Assembly: GCA_027728145.1 (NCBI GenBank)
Contig: JAQBZV010000037.1
Span: 1 to 8,337 of the forward strand
Length of the DNA stretch: 8,337 nucleotides
Reading direction: 5' to 3'
Source of the DNA: Actinomycetota bacterium
GTDB lineage: Bacteria > Actinomycetota > Actinomycetes > Actinomycetales > Microbacteriaceae
Of the stretch, positions 1 to 5,433 are shown in pieces. Both the position numbers and the translations under genes were made by a program. Every line of letters starts with the position of its first letter. Within the stretch, counting starts at the first letter, position 1. The notes under the pieces were generated by a model that worked only from the letters and a program-made list of their open reading frames with translations, was not told the DNA's origin and did no database searches.

Positions 1-154
1 CCTTCAGGAGCTCCAGGCCCTCCTGGGTACTCACCGGACGGAAACCACTCGCTGTCAGCAACGAAATACCAATCACCACGATGAGGGAACCCACCAGAAC
101 GTAGGGAAGTGGTCCCTTCAACAGCGATTTCAGGGTGATTTTCTTCTGAGCCAT
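1..154 (-). CDS. ftsH: FtsH ATP-dependent zinc metalloprotease, N-terminus only (partial)
   Basis: Reading leftward from an ATG at 154-152, the first 51 codons are visible and the gene runs off the window. The peptide begins MAQKKITLKSLLKG, then has a hydrophobic stretch (about residues 18-35, YVLVGSLIVVIGISLL) and then TASGFRPVSTQEGLELLK. The lysine-rich start, single membrane anchor and 'TASGF..vsTqEgLelL' are typical of actinobacterial FtsH N-termini, which begin with a transmembrane helix before the periplasmic/extracytoplasmic segment. The AAA+ and HEXXH protease domains would lie outside the window. FtsH is a membrane-anchored hexameric protease for misfolded membrane proteins and some regulators. 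Position just downstream of hpt and tilS on the same strand matches the common actinobacterial tilS-hpt-ftsH order. A GAAAGG sequence lies about 14 nt upstream of the ATG, so ribosome-site support is modest. Confidence 0.88.
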   Translation of the reverse strand, partial: MAQKKITLKSLLKGPLPYVLVGSLIVVIGISLLTASGFRPVSTQEGLELLK

Positions 155-252
155 GACGGAAGACTGGTGCCTTTCAGTGGACCGGGAGTCACGCTAACAG
201 GCTAGCGCGATGCACCACGGAATAACCACGTGTTCGCCTGGGGCAAAGGGTC
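155..252 (-). promoter_or_regulatory. hpt-ftsH spacer with possible ftsH promoter
   Basis: This 98-bp gap separates the hpt stop from the ftsH start and is long enough for a separate promoter. On the minus strand, 199-191 reads TGTTAGCGT, which fits an extended -10 element (TGn followed by TAnnnT). No good -35 hexamer is visible at 16-18 nt upstream. No convincing intrinsic terminator for hpt is seen. The promoter call is tentative, and readthrough from tilS-hpt is an alternative. Confidence 0.3.
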
Positions 253-810
253 TTAGGAGCCCCCATAGACGGAGGGCTTGAGCACGCCCACTCCGCTGAG
301 GCTGCGATAGGACTCTGCATAATCGAGGCCGTAACCCACCACAAAATCGTTGGGGATATCAAACCCCAGGTAATCGATGGTCACATCGACCTTCATAGCC
401 TCGGGCTTGCGCAACAGCGCGGCAACTCGGACCGAAGCCGCTTGTCGACTGTCAAAGTTCTCCAACAGCCAGGACAGGGTCAGCCCCGAATCCACAATGT
501 CCTCGACGATGATGACCTGGCGCCCTTCGAGAGAAATCTCGAGATCTTTCACAATCCTCACCACACCACTGGACTTGGTGGAAGCTCCGTAGCTGGAGAC
601 CGCCATCCAATCAATCTCGACGGGAATACGTAGCTCGCGCGCGAGATCGGCCATGACCATCACCGCGCCTTTGAGGACGCCGATCAGGAGCGGTCTGTGG
701 TCGGTGTAGTCGTTTTCAATCTCGCGGGCAATCCTTGCGATGCCCTCGGCGATCTGCTCTTTCGTGAGAACAACTGATTCGATGTCGGAGTTGACGTCCT
801 CAAATTCCAT
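253..810 (-). CDS. hpt: Hypoxanthine(-guanine) phosphoribosyltransferase
   Basis: This 185-residue protein has the usual length of bacterial Hpt. It transfers the phosphoribosyl group of PRPP to hypoxanthine or guanine, giving IMP or GMP in cytosolic purine salvage. The type I PRTase signature VIIVEDIVDSGLTL lies at residues 99-112, with the acidic pair E103-D104 expected to contact PRPP-Mg. The LKG loop is at 46-48, the flexible-loop SSYG at 72-75, and PNDFVVGYGLDY at 153-164 forms the C-terminal base-binding and pyrophosphate region. The ATG at 810-808 is preceded, on the minus strand, by a GGGCGGGG purine tract within the 11-nt gap to tilS, which supports this start. The short gap indicates cotranscription with tilS, a linkage conserved in many bacteria, and ftsH follows downstream. 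Confidence 0.96.
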   Translation of the reverse strand: MEFEDVNSDIESVVLTKEQIAEGIARIAREIENDYTDHRPLLIGVLKGAVMVMADLARELRIPVEIDWMAVSSYGASTKSSGVVRIVKDLEISLEGRQVIIVEDIVDSGLTLSWLLENFDSRQAASVRVAALLRKPEAMKVDVTIDYLGFDIPNDFVVGYGLDYAESYRSLSGVGVLKPSVYGGS

Positions 811-821
811 GGCACCCCGCC

Positions 822-1838
822 CTACGCATTCTTTCGGGCGACAATTCGCCCATCCACTCGCTCAACACTAGCGCCGGAGACATCGAGAGCAGACTGCCCC
901 CTCCAGTGCTCCAGCAGCCGCAGCATCTGCTGGGTGTGGGCGTAGGTGGGAGCGCCACCGCCCACGCGTACCACCAACATTCGAAGCACCCTGGTCTGCA
1001 GCGCGACACTCATCTGCTCCAGCTCAGAGACCTCAACTGATCCATGACCCTCACCCTCAAAGAGCACGTGCTCGGTGAACCACTGGGTGGCCTGCTCATC
1101 GAGCGCACTCGAATCCTCGCGGAAGAGCTCGGCGGTTCGGGCGAGCGCCTGGGCAACCCCCGGGCCGAGTTCTTTTTCCAACACGGGGAGAACCTGCTGG
1201 CGGACCCGAACCCTGGTGAACCGCTCGTCGGTGTTGTGGGGGTCCTCCCACCATTCCAGACCCGCGTCAATGAGGGCTTGGCGGAGAGTTGCTCTCTGAA
1301 TTCCCAGAAAGGGTCGGCGAAACGCGCCATCTCCCACGCGCATGCCCTTCAGACCACTGGGGCCGCTTCCTCGGGTTAACCCCAGGAGCACGGTCTCTGC
1401 TTGATCATCCAGAGTGTGAGCAAGAACGACTCCGTGTGCTCCGGTTTCCCGCAGGGCCTCGGTGAACGCTCGGTAGCGAGCAATACGAGCGTTGTCTTCG
1501 AGATTGGAAGAACCCTCCACCGTCACTGATTTCACCAGCACAGGGCTGAGGCCCAACCCCTCGGCTTCCGCCGCAGCGCGATGAGCGACATCAGAGGAAT
1601 CCGACTGGAGCCCATGATCCACAATGACAGCGCCCACCTCGATACCCAGAGCCTGGGCTTCATGGGACAGCGCCCAGGCGAGGGCGAGGGAATCGCCGCC
1701 GCCGCTGAGCCCCACGAGAAAGAGAGATCGGCCAGGCATCGCCTCCAGGCTTCCGGCCCATTCCCGGCCGGCCCTGCGGACATCTGCCATAGCAGGGGTC
1801 AACCGGGGTCGCCTTCCCGAGCTTGTAGTCTGGGCCAC
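822..1838 (-). CDS. tilS: tRNA(Ile)-lysidine synthase TilS
   Basis: This 338-residue N-type ATP pyrophosphatase attaches lysine to C34 of tRNA-Ile(CAU), changing its decoding from AUG to AUA and its identity from Met to Ile. The P-loop LSGGGDS is at residues 44-50 (family SGGxDS). HTLDDQAETVLLGLTRGSG at 141-159 and DPHNTDERFTRVRVR at 199-213 are further family signatures. The rest is the shorter substrate-binding C-terminal part usual in Actinobacteria. The start is taken as GTG at 1838-1836; ATG at residue 17 is an alternative but would trim the conserved RLTPAMADVRRA segment. No Shine-Dalgarno sequence precedes the GTG. Instead TAACCT (1850-1845, minus strand) ends exactly 7 nt before it, which suggests a leaderless transcript. 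The gene is followed by hpt after 11 nt and is divergent from ppa. Confidence 0.95.
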   Translation of the reverse strand: MAQTTSSGRRPRLTPAMADVRRAGREWAGSLEAMPGRSLFLVGLSGGGDSLALAWALSHEAQALGIEVGAVIVDHGLQSDSSDVAHRAAAEAEGLGLSPVLVKSVTVEGSSNLEDNARIARYRAFTEALRETGAHGVVLAHTLDDQAETVLLGLTRGSGPSGLKGMRVGDGAFRRPFLGIQRATLRQALIDAGLEWWEDPHNTDERFTRVRVRQQVLPVLEKELGPGVAQALARTAELFREDSSALDEQATQWFTEHVLFEGEGHGSVEVSELEQMSVALQTRVLRMLVVRVGGGAPTYAHTQQMLRLLEHWRGQSALDVSGASVERVDGRIVARKNA

Positions 1839-1886
1839 CAGGTAAGGTTACTTCACGAAACTTTCTCTTAAAAGGAGCCCTATTTC
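1839..1886. promoter_or_regulatory. Divergent tilS/ppa promoter region
   Basis: This 48-bp spacer must contain at least one end of both promoters unless they lie inside the genes. The core 1843-1850 reads TAAGGTTA, so a TAnnnT -10-like hexamer can be read on both strands: TAAGGT at 1843-1848 for ppa and TAACCT at 1850-1845 for tilS. The tilS copy places a start site on the first base of its GTG. The ppa copy predicts a leader of about 30 nt that contains a good ribosome site. No strong -35 hexamers are seen for either direction. The upstream side of the tilS promoter overlaps the ppa ribosome site. Confidence 0.45.
1871..1877 (+). promoter_or_regulatory. ppa ribosome binding site
   Basis: AAAGGAG lies 9 nt upstream of the ATG at 1887. 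It is the best Shine-Dalgarno match in the window and fixes the ppa start. Confidence 0.85.
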
Positions 1887-2372
1887 ATGGCCGAATACCC
1901 CGCCATCATCGAAATTCCTCGCGGTAGCCGCAACAAGTACGAGGTAGACCACACAACAGGTCGGGTCTTCTTGGACCGTGTGCTCTACACGACCTTCGTC
2001 TATCCGACGGACTACGGTTTCTTCGAAAACACTCTCGGACTCGATGGCGACCCGGTCGACCTTCTCCTGCTTACTGAATATCCTCTGTTCCCGGGAGTCG
2101 GCGTTACTGTCCGCCCCGTCGGCGTCTTCAACATGACCGATGACGGCGGAAGCGACGCCAAGGTTGTCGGTGTCCCCGCGGGTGACCCGCGCTGGGACCA
2201 CATCCAGGACGTCAACGACATCCCCGAGTACACCCGGAAAGAAATTGAGCACTTTTTCGAGCACTACAAAGACCTTGAGCCCGGCAAATGGGTCAAGACC
2301 GAAGGATGGGCGTCAGTTGCCGAGGCGGAGAAGATTGTCCAGGCCGGGATTAAGGCGTTCCCCGGCCACTAA
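1887..2372 (+). CDS. ppa: Inorganic pyrophosphatase, family I
   Basis: This 161-residue soluble enzyme hydrolyses pyrophosphate to two phosphates, pulling forward nucleotide, aminoacyl-tRNA and isoprenoid synthesis. It has the length usual for prokaryotic family I PPases. The PROSITE-type signature DGDPVDL is at residues 53-59, carrying the metal-binding aspartates D53, D55 and D58. Other active-site segments are [13 protein letters not shown] (9-21), YPTDYGF (39-45), DDGGSDAK (85-92) and [12 protein letters not shown] (126-137). The ATG at 1887 has AAAGGAG 9 nt upstream. The gene stands alone on the plus strand, divergent from tilS and convergent with the M23 peptidase. Only 4 bp separate the two stop codons, so no private terminator fits between them. 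Confidence 0.97.
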   Translation: MAEYPAIIEIPRGSRNKYEVDHTTGRVFLDRVLYTTFVYPTDYGFFENTLGLDGDPVDLLLLTEYPLFPGVGVTVRPVGVFNMTDDGGSDAKVVGVPAGDPRWDHIQDVNDIPEYTRKEIEHFFEHYKDLEPGKWVKTEGWASVAEAEKIVQAGIKAFPGH

Positions 2373-2376
2373 CTGA

Positions 2377-3621
2377 CTATCCGAGCCTGATTCCTCGGTT
2401 GATGAAGAACGGGTAGGGGTCCTGCGCCACCATATTCCGTCGGGTTTCTAGGTGCAGGTGGCACCCGGTGGAACCACCGGTGTTGCCGATGCGGGCGATG
2501 AGTTGACCGGTCACGACTGACTCACCCAAACGGACATACAGCGAACCGCTTTGCAGGTGGGCATACCCGGTGGTGTAGCCGTCCTCGTGGGTCACCCGGA
2601 TAAAGTTCCCCGACGTTCCCAACCAACCCGAGTAGCTCACGCGACCGGATCGCGCTGCATAGACCGGCCGGCCACACGGGGTTGCTAAATCAATTCCGGC
2701 GTGCAGGCGAGCGATTCCATAAATCGGATGGATTCTGGGGCCAAAGTGACTGGAGATGTATCCACCAGACGGCCTAGCCCAACCCGAACTGCTGATTTGC
2801 CCAGGATCGATCATTCCCATGATCTGTGATTGCTGACGAGCAATCACGCCTTTTTGGTAGTCAGCCTCAGTGGCTTCGCGCTTCTCCATCAAGACTTCGA
2901 GCTGAGCTTCCAATCGTGCACTGTTGTCCAGCTGCGCCTCAACAGCTGAATACGCGCGCATAGCGGCGGCATTGGCCTGCTCATACGCCGCTTCCGCGAC
3001 AAGCTGCAACTCTTCACGGATTTGGCGGGCGACCTCAGCTTGGTCGCTCAGTGATTGGGCGGTGTTCTGGTCAGAGAGTGCCCTGGCATAAATACCATCG
3101 GTCTGTTCGGCAATCTTGGCGGCATAGCCAATGCGACTGAGCAGTTGGTTGGCGTCCTCGCCACTGATGAAGAGGGAGGCGGTGAGGTCAGCTCCCCCCA
3201 CTCGTGCGAGCTCGGCCACAAATTGTCCGGCCTGCAACCTCGACTCCTCGGCTACGGCCGCGGCGGAATCAGCTTGAGACTGCAGTTGAGCCTGCTGGAA
3301 GGTGGCCTCATCGAGCTCATAAAGCGCTTCGTAATAGACCTCTCCCAATCGTGCAGCTTCTTCTTCAGCCTCAGCGGCCTCAACCTCAAGCTTCGCAAGG
3401 AGCTCCATGATCTCTTTCACCTTGGCTTCGGCTCGAGCGACGTCTTTCCTCGCCTCTTGGACCTCTTCCCAGGTCGGGTATTCATCCGCGTAAGCGGGGC
3501 TCTGTGAGGGCAAGCCGAGGCTCAAGACCATCACCAGCGCACTGAGGGTCGCGATGGCAGGCCAAAATCGGCGTGGACTTAGGGCTCTCACGAAAGATAA
3601 CGATAGCCACATGTCCCACAC
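2377..3621 (-). CDS. Secreted coiled-coil M23 (LytM-type) peptidoglycan metallopeptidase
   Basis: The 414-residue product (from the GTG at 3621) has a basic N-region, a hydrophobic segment around residues 21-37 and SPAYADE at 41-47, which fits a signal peptide cleaved near AYA-DE. Residues about 50-265 are rich in Ala, Glu and Gln with heptad character, forming a long coiled coil as in EnvC/NlpD-like amidase activators and RipC-like proteins. The C-terminal M23 domain starts near 280. LHAGID gives Zn ligands H307 and D311, YAH gives H355, and HLH gives H388 and ligand H390. All expected catalytic residues are present, so a degradative enzyme is likelier than an inactive activator. C316 and C387 sit beside the active site. 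The start is uncertain: ATG at residue 4 and GTG at residue 11 are alternatives, the latter giving a more ordinary signal peptide. No clear ribosome site precedes any of them. It probably cleaves wall cross-links during growth or division. Confidence 0.9.
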   Translation of the reverse strand: MWDMWLSLSFVRALSPRRFWPAIATLSALVMVLSLGLPSQSPAYADEYPTWEEVQEARKDVARAEAKVKEIMELLAKLEVEAAEAEEEAARLGEVYYEALYELDEATFQQAQLQSQADSAAAVAEESRLQAGQFVAELARVGGADLTASLFISGEDANQLLSRIGYAAKIAEQTDGIYARALSDQNTAQSLSDQAEVARQIREELQLVAEAAYEQANAAAMRAYSAVEAQLDNSARLEAQLEVLMEKREATEADYQKGVIARQQSQIMGMIDPGQISSSGWARPSGGYISSHFGPRIHPIYGIARLHAGIDLATPCGRPVYAARSGRVSYSGWLGTSGNFIRVTHEDGYTTGYAHLQSGSLYVRLGESVVTGQLIARIGNTGGSTGCHLHLETRRNMVAQDPYPFFINRGIRLG

Positions 3622-3661
3622 GGGCCCGGGTTTCAGGCGGTGTGGCGGGGGACTCTAGGGG

Positions 3662-3691
3662 TTTGCATAACTTCCCCAGGCTCTCTAGACT
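3662..3691 (+). promoter_or_regulatory. Promoter of the tRNA cluster
   Basis: TTGCAT (3663-3668), or TTTGCA one base earlier, and TAGACT (3686-3691) are separated by 17 (or 18) bp, which is the sigma-70 type spacing used by actinobacterial SigA. The -10 matches consensus at 4 of 6 positions. The predicted start near 3698 gives a leader of about 27 nt before tRNA-Glu. Nothing else in the 103-bp gap between the M23 gene and tRNA-Glu looks like a better plus-strand promoter. Confidence 0.6.
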
Positions 3692-3724
3692 CAGTCCCTG
3701 TTGCTGTGCTTCGGTTCACGAGAC

Positions 3725-3800
3725 GGCCCCATCGTTTAGTGGCCTAGGACGCCGCCCTTTCACGGCGGTAGCACGGGTTCGAATCCCGTTGGGGTCACCA
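3725..3800 (+). tRNA. tRNA-Glu (anticodon UUC), CCA encoded
   Basis: The full cloverleaf can be drawn. Acceptor GGCCCCA (3725-3731) pairs with TGGGGTC (3790-3796), with one G-T pair. The D arm is followed by anticodon stem CCGCC/GGCGG around loop CTTTCAC, with TTC at 3759-3761. The T stem ACGGG/CCCGT encloses TTCGAAT (3778-3784). Discriminator A3797 is followed by an encoded CCA at 3798-3800. It reads both GAA and GAG codons. First gene of the cluster. Confidence 0.97.
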
Positions 3801-3806
3801 TATAAT
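3778..3806 (+). promoter_or_regulatory. Possible internal promoter upstream of tRNA-Asp
   Basis: A perfect TATAAT lies at 3801-3806, immediately after the CCA of tRNA-Glu. Exactly 17 bp upstream is TTCGAA (3778-3783, the T-loop of tRNA-Glu), which matches the -35 consensus at only 3 of 6 positions. The predicted start near 3813 would be about 5 nt before mature tRNA-Asp. Alternatively this is only the AT-rich spacer used for tRNA processing. Confidence 0.35.
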
Positions 3807-3817
3807 TTAATACGCAA

Positions 3818-3891
3818 GGCCCTGTAGCGCAGTTGGTTAGCGTGCCGCCCTGTCACGGCGGAGGTCGCGGGTTCAAGTCCCGTCAGGGTCG
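3818..3891 (+). tRNA. tRNA-Asp (anticodon GUC)
   Basis: Acceptor GGCCCTG (3818-3824) pairs with CAGGGTC (3884-3890), with one G-T pair. The anticodon stem CCGCC/GGCGG encloses CTGTCAC, with GTC at 3852-3854, and the T loop is TTCAAGT. Discriminator G3891 is the base expected for Asp. The next bases are CGG, so CCA is not encoded and must be added by the CCA-adding enzyme. Its anticodon arm is nearly identical to that of the neighbouring tRNA-Glu, differing in the loop at the middle of the arm. Confidence 0.96.
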
Positions 3892-3899
3892 CGGTAGCG

Positions 3900-3928
3900 A
3901 AAGAGCCTCTCCCCGGAGAGGCTCTTTT
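3900..3928 (+). terminator. Intrinsic terminator hairpin between tRNA-Asp and tRNA-Phe (possibly bidirectional)
   Basis: AAGAGCCTCTCC (3901-3912) is perfectly complementary to GGAGAGGCTCTT (3915-3926). The 2-nt gap means that in RNA the top opens into a small loop, leaving about 10-11 GC-rich pairs. It ends in TTTT (3925-3928) on the plus strand. On the minus strand the same stem ends in TTT before C, so it could also stop the leftward transcript arriving from the crt genes. Confidence 0.85.
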
Positions 3929-3935
3929 CCACCAA

Positions 3936-4008
3936 GGCTCTGTAGCTCAGTTGGTAGAGCGTTCGACTGAAAATCGAAAGGTCACCGGATCGATGCCGGT
4001 CGGAGCCA
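3936..4008 (+). tRNA. tRNA-Phe (anticodon GAA)
   Basis: Acceptor GGCTCTG (3936-3942) pairs with CGGAGCC (4001-4007), with one T-G pair. The anticodon stem TTCGA/TCGAA encloses CTGAAAA, with GAA at 3969-3971. Discriminator is A4008 and no CCA is encoded (CTT follows). The T stem ACCGG/CCGGT encloses ATCGATG (3989-3995), so position 54 is A where T is usual. The gene begins only 7 nt after the terminator T-run and ends 9 nt before the stop codon of the convergent desaturase gene. It has neither an obvious promoter nor a terminator of its own. Confidence 0.95.
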
Positions 4009-4017
4009 CTTCACGAC

Positions 4018-5433
4018 TCAACCAATCTTGCGCAGCATCCTTCGGGTGGCAATCAACACGCCACCCAGAACCGCGGGGATGCCGCCTCCCGGGTGAACGC
4101 TGGAGCCCACCCGCCACAACCAGGGGGTGAGGGGAGAGCTATACCCAGGGGTGTGGAAAGGTCCGCTGCGCCACCAGGGAGCGGGAGCCCCATAGAGCGC
4201 ACCCCCCACTGCGCCAAAGCCCGCGAAATAACCGGGGTCAAGAATCGAGTAATCCGTCATTCGCTGGATAATTCCGCGGTCAAGTCCGAGCATGTCCGAG
4301 AAGCGCCTGGATTCGCTCTGCACAAACTCGTCATCAAGCGATGCCGACATGCCATTGGGGGGAGCGGTCAACAACAGCGCTGCCACGGGCTTGTCGTTCG
4401 GGTAAATCGTGTTTGCTCGGTAGTAATTCAAGAACGCCATCGTTTGAGAAGGGACGGCACGCTTTCCCAAATCCTCAAAGAGCTGAGCCGGTCGATCGGG
4501 CATCATCACCGAGTGGGTCACGATGTCATCGGGAAGCTCCTCGTCGAGCACCCCGAATATCGCCACCCCAGAACAGGAAAGCACCTTCGGTTCCGGTGCC
4601 TGCTTCCCGAGCAGGCTCTCTAGGATTCCACCATCCAGAGCGCTGACCACATAGTCGGCAGGGTACGAAGCGCGCTCAGTTGTCACGAGCCCCTTTTTCA
4701 CACTCACCGCAGGCTCACTCGTGTGAATCGTTACCCCCGCGTGAAGGGCAAGAGCTTCTAGGCCTTTCGCGATTTCATACACGCCGCCCTGGGGAACAAA
4801 TACCCCGTCGCTCGACATCACGGCCGCCATGCTCGCGTAGAGGGCGAGGGTCTGATCGGGCGCAACACCGGCATTGAGTGTGTGAATGGCGACGACGTCT
4901 TTGACGTCGTCGGGCATCCAAGAGAGGGAATCTAAATACGCCTGGGTCGTGAGCTTTGTCCCATAGCGCGAGAGCAATCGAAGAACAGCTCCCAAAATTC
5001 CGGGGTCCGTGGGATCCGTGGTCAGGAGGTTCGTAATGGCCGGCCCCAACTGACCGTTCTCCTTCTCAAACCGCGACCACGATTCGTGCCACGGGTGTCC
5101 TGGCTCCACCGGCAAATTAGCTTGCTGGTCTTTGAAGTAGTAGCGGCCCACCTCAGGGAGGCGCTCCAGGGTGATTCCCGCAATGTCGCGAGCTTTCTCC
5201 GTAGGCGGGCCTACCCGGTCATAGGTGTCCAGAATCTGCTCGAGCACATCCGGAAAGGTCACCAGAGAGGGGCCCGTGTCAATACGCTGGCCGGCCACCT
5301 CAATGCGCCGACTTTTTCCGCCCACCCAGTCCTGGCCCTCGAGAACGGTCACGTGGTGCCCGGCTCTCGCGAGCAGGGCTGAGGTGGCGAGGCCACCCAG
5401 GCCTGCTCCAATCACTACGATGCGTGAGGTCAC
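4018..5433 (-). CDS. CrtI-family carotenoid desaturase (phytoene desaturase or CrtD-type)
   Basis: This 471-residue FAD-dependent protein belongs to the phytoene desaturase (CrtI/CrtN/CrtD) branch of the amine-oxidase superfamily. The N-terminal dinucleotide-binding fold is VIGAGLGGLATSALLARAG (residues 7-25) ending in E32, followed by GGKSRRIEVAG and DTGPSLVTFP (38-61), the family pattern 'GGr...DxGPs'. The C-terminal FAD motif VGSSVHPGGGIPAVLGG (442-458) matches the classic 'G...HPGgGIP.v'. It is somewhat shorter than four-step bacterial CrtI enzymes, which are usually about 490-550 residues. It would insert double bonds into a C40 or C50 polyene at the membrane. The GTG start at 5433 overlaps the prenyltransferase stop as GTGA, implying translational coupling. 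Pairing with a lycopene elongase resembles the crtD-lyeJ pair of bacterioruberin pathways, so a late desaturase is possible; family assignment is firm, step is not. Confidence 0.85.
   Translation of the reverse strand: MTSRIVVIGAGLGGLATSALLARAGHHVTVLEGQDWVGGKSRRIEVAGQRIDTGPSLVTFPDVLEQILDTYDRVGPPTEKARDIAGITLERLPEVGRYYFKDQQANLPVEPGHPWHESWSRFEKENGQLGPAITNLLTTDPTDPGILGAVLRLLSRYGTKLTTQAYLDSLSWMPDDVKDVVAIHTLNAGVAPDQTLALYASMAAVMSSDGVFVPQGGVYEIAKGLEALALHAGVTIHTSEPAVSVKKGLVTTERASYPADYVVSALDGGILESLLGKQAPEPKVLSCSGVAIFGVLDEELPDDIVTHSVMMPDRPAQLFEDLGKRAVPSQTMAFLNYYRANTIYPNDKPVAALLLTAPPNGMSASLDDEFVQSESRRFSDMLGLDRGIIQRMTDYSILDPGYFAGFGAVGGALYGAPAPWWRSGPFHTPGYSSPLTPWLWRVGSSVHPGGGIPAVLGGVLIATRRMLRKIG
4890..4912 (-). 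repeat. Perfect inverted repeat (hairpin) inside the desaturase gene
   Basis: CGACGACGTC (4890-4899) and GACGTCGTCG (4903-4912) are perfectly complementary across a 3-nt spacer TTT. In the desaturase mRNA this gives a 10-bp, GC-rich stem with an AAA loop, falling in codons for a PDDVKDVV segment. No T-run follows on either strand, so it is not an intrinsic terminator. Confidence 0.8.

Noticed and set aside
230..252. Possible hpt terminator just downstream of its stop codon
   Set aside because: A TTTGCC/GGCGAA pairing can be drawn on the minus strand, but it needs a wobble pair, has a 3-nt loop and is not followed by T residues.
3573..3827. Plus-strand open frame of 84 codons running through tRNA-Glu
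   Set aside because: It overlaps the M23 5' end, the tRNA promoter and a complete tRNA gene, so it cannot be a real protein gene.
3752..3861. Repeated GCCGCCCT-TCACGGCGG segments in tRNA-Glu and tRNA-Asp
   Set aside because: These are the similar anticodon arms of two related tRNAs, not a mobile or CRISPR repeat.
3725..4008. tRNA genes as an integration site (att) for a mobile element
   Set aside because: No integrase gene, no duplicated tRNA 3' end and no foreign-looking genes are found beside the cluster in this window.
4093..4623. Plus-strand open frame of 176 codons within the desaturase gene
   Set aside because: Antisense to a gene with clear FAD motifs; composition is unlike a folded protein and no start signals are seen.
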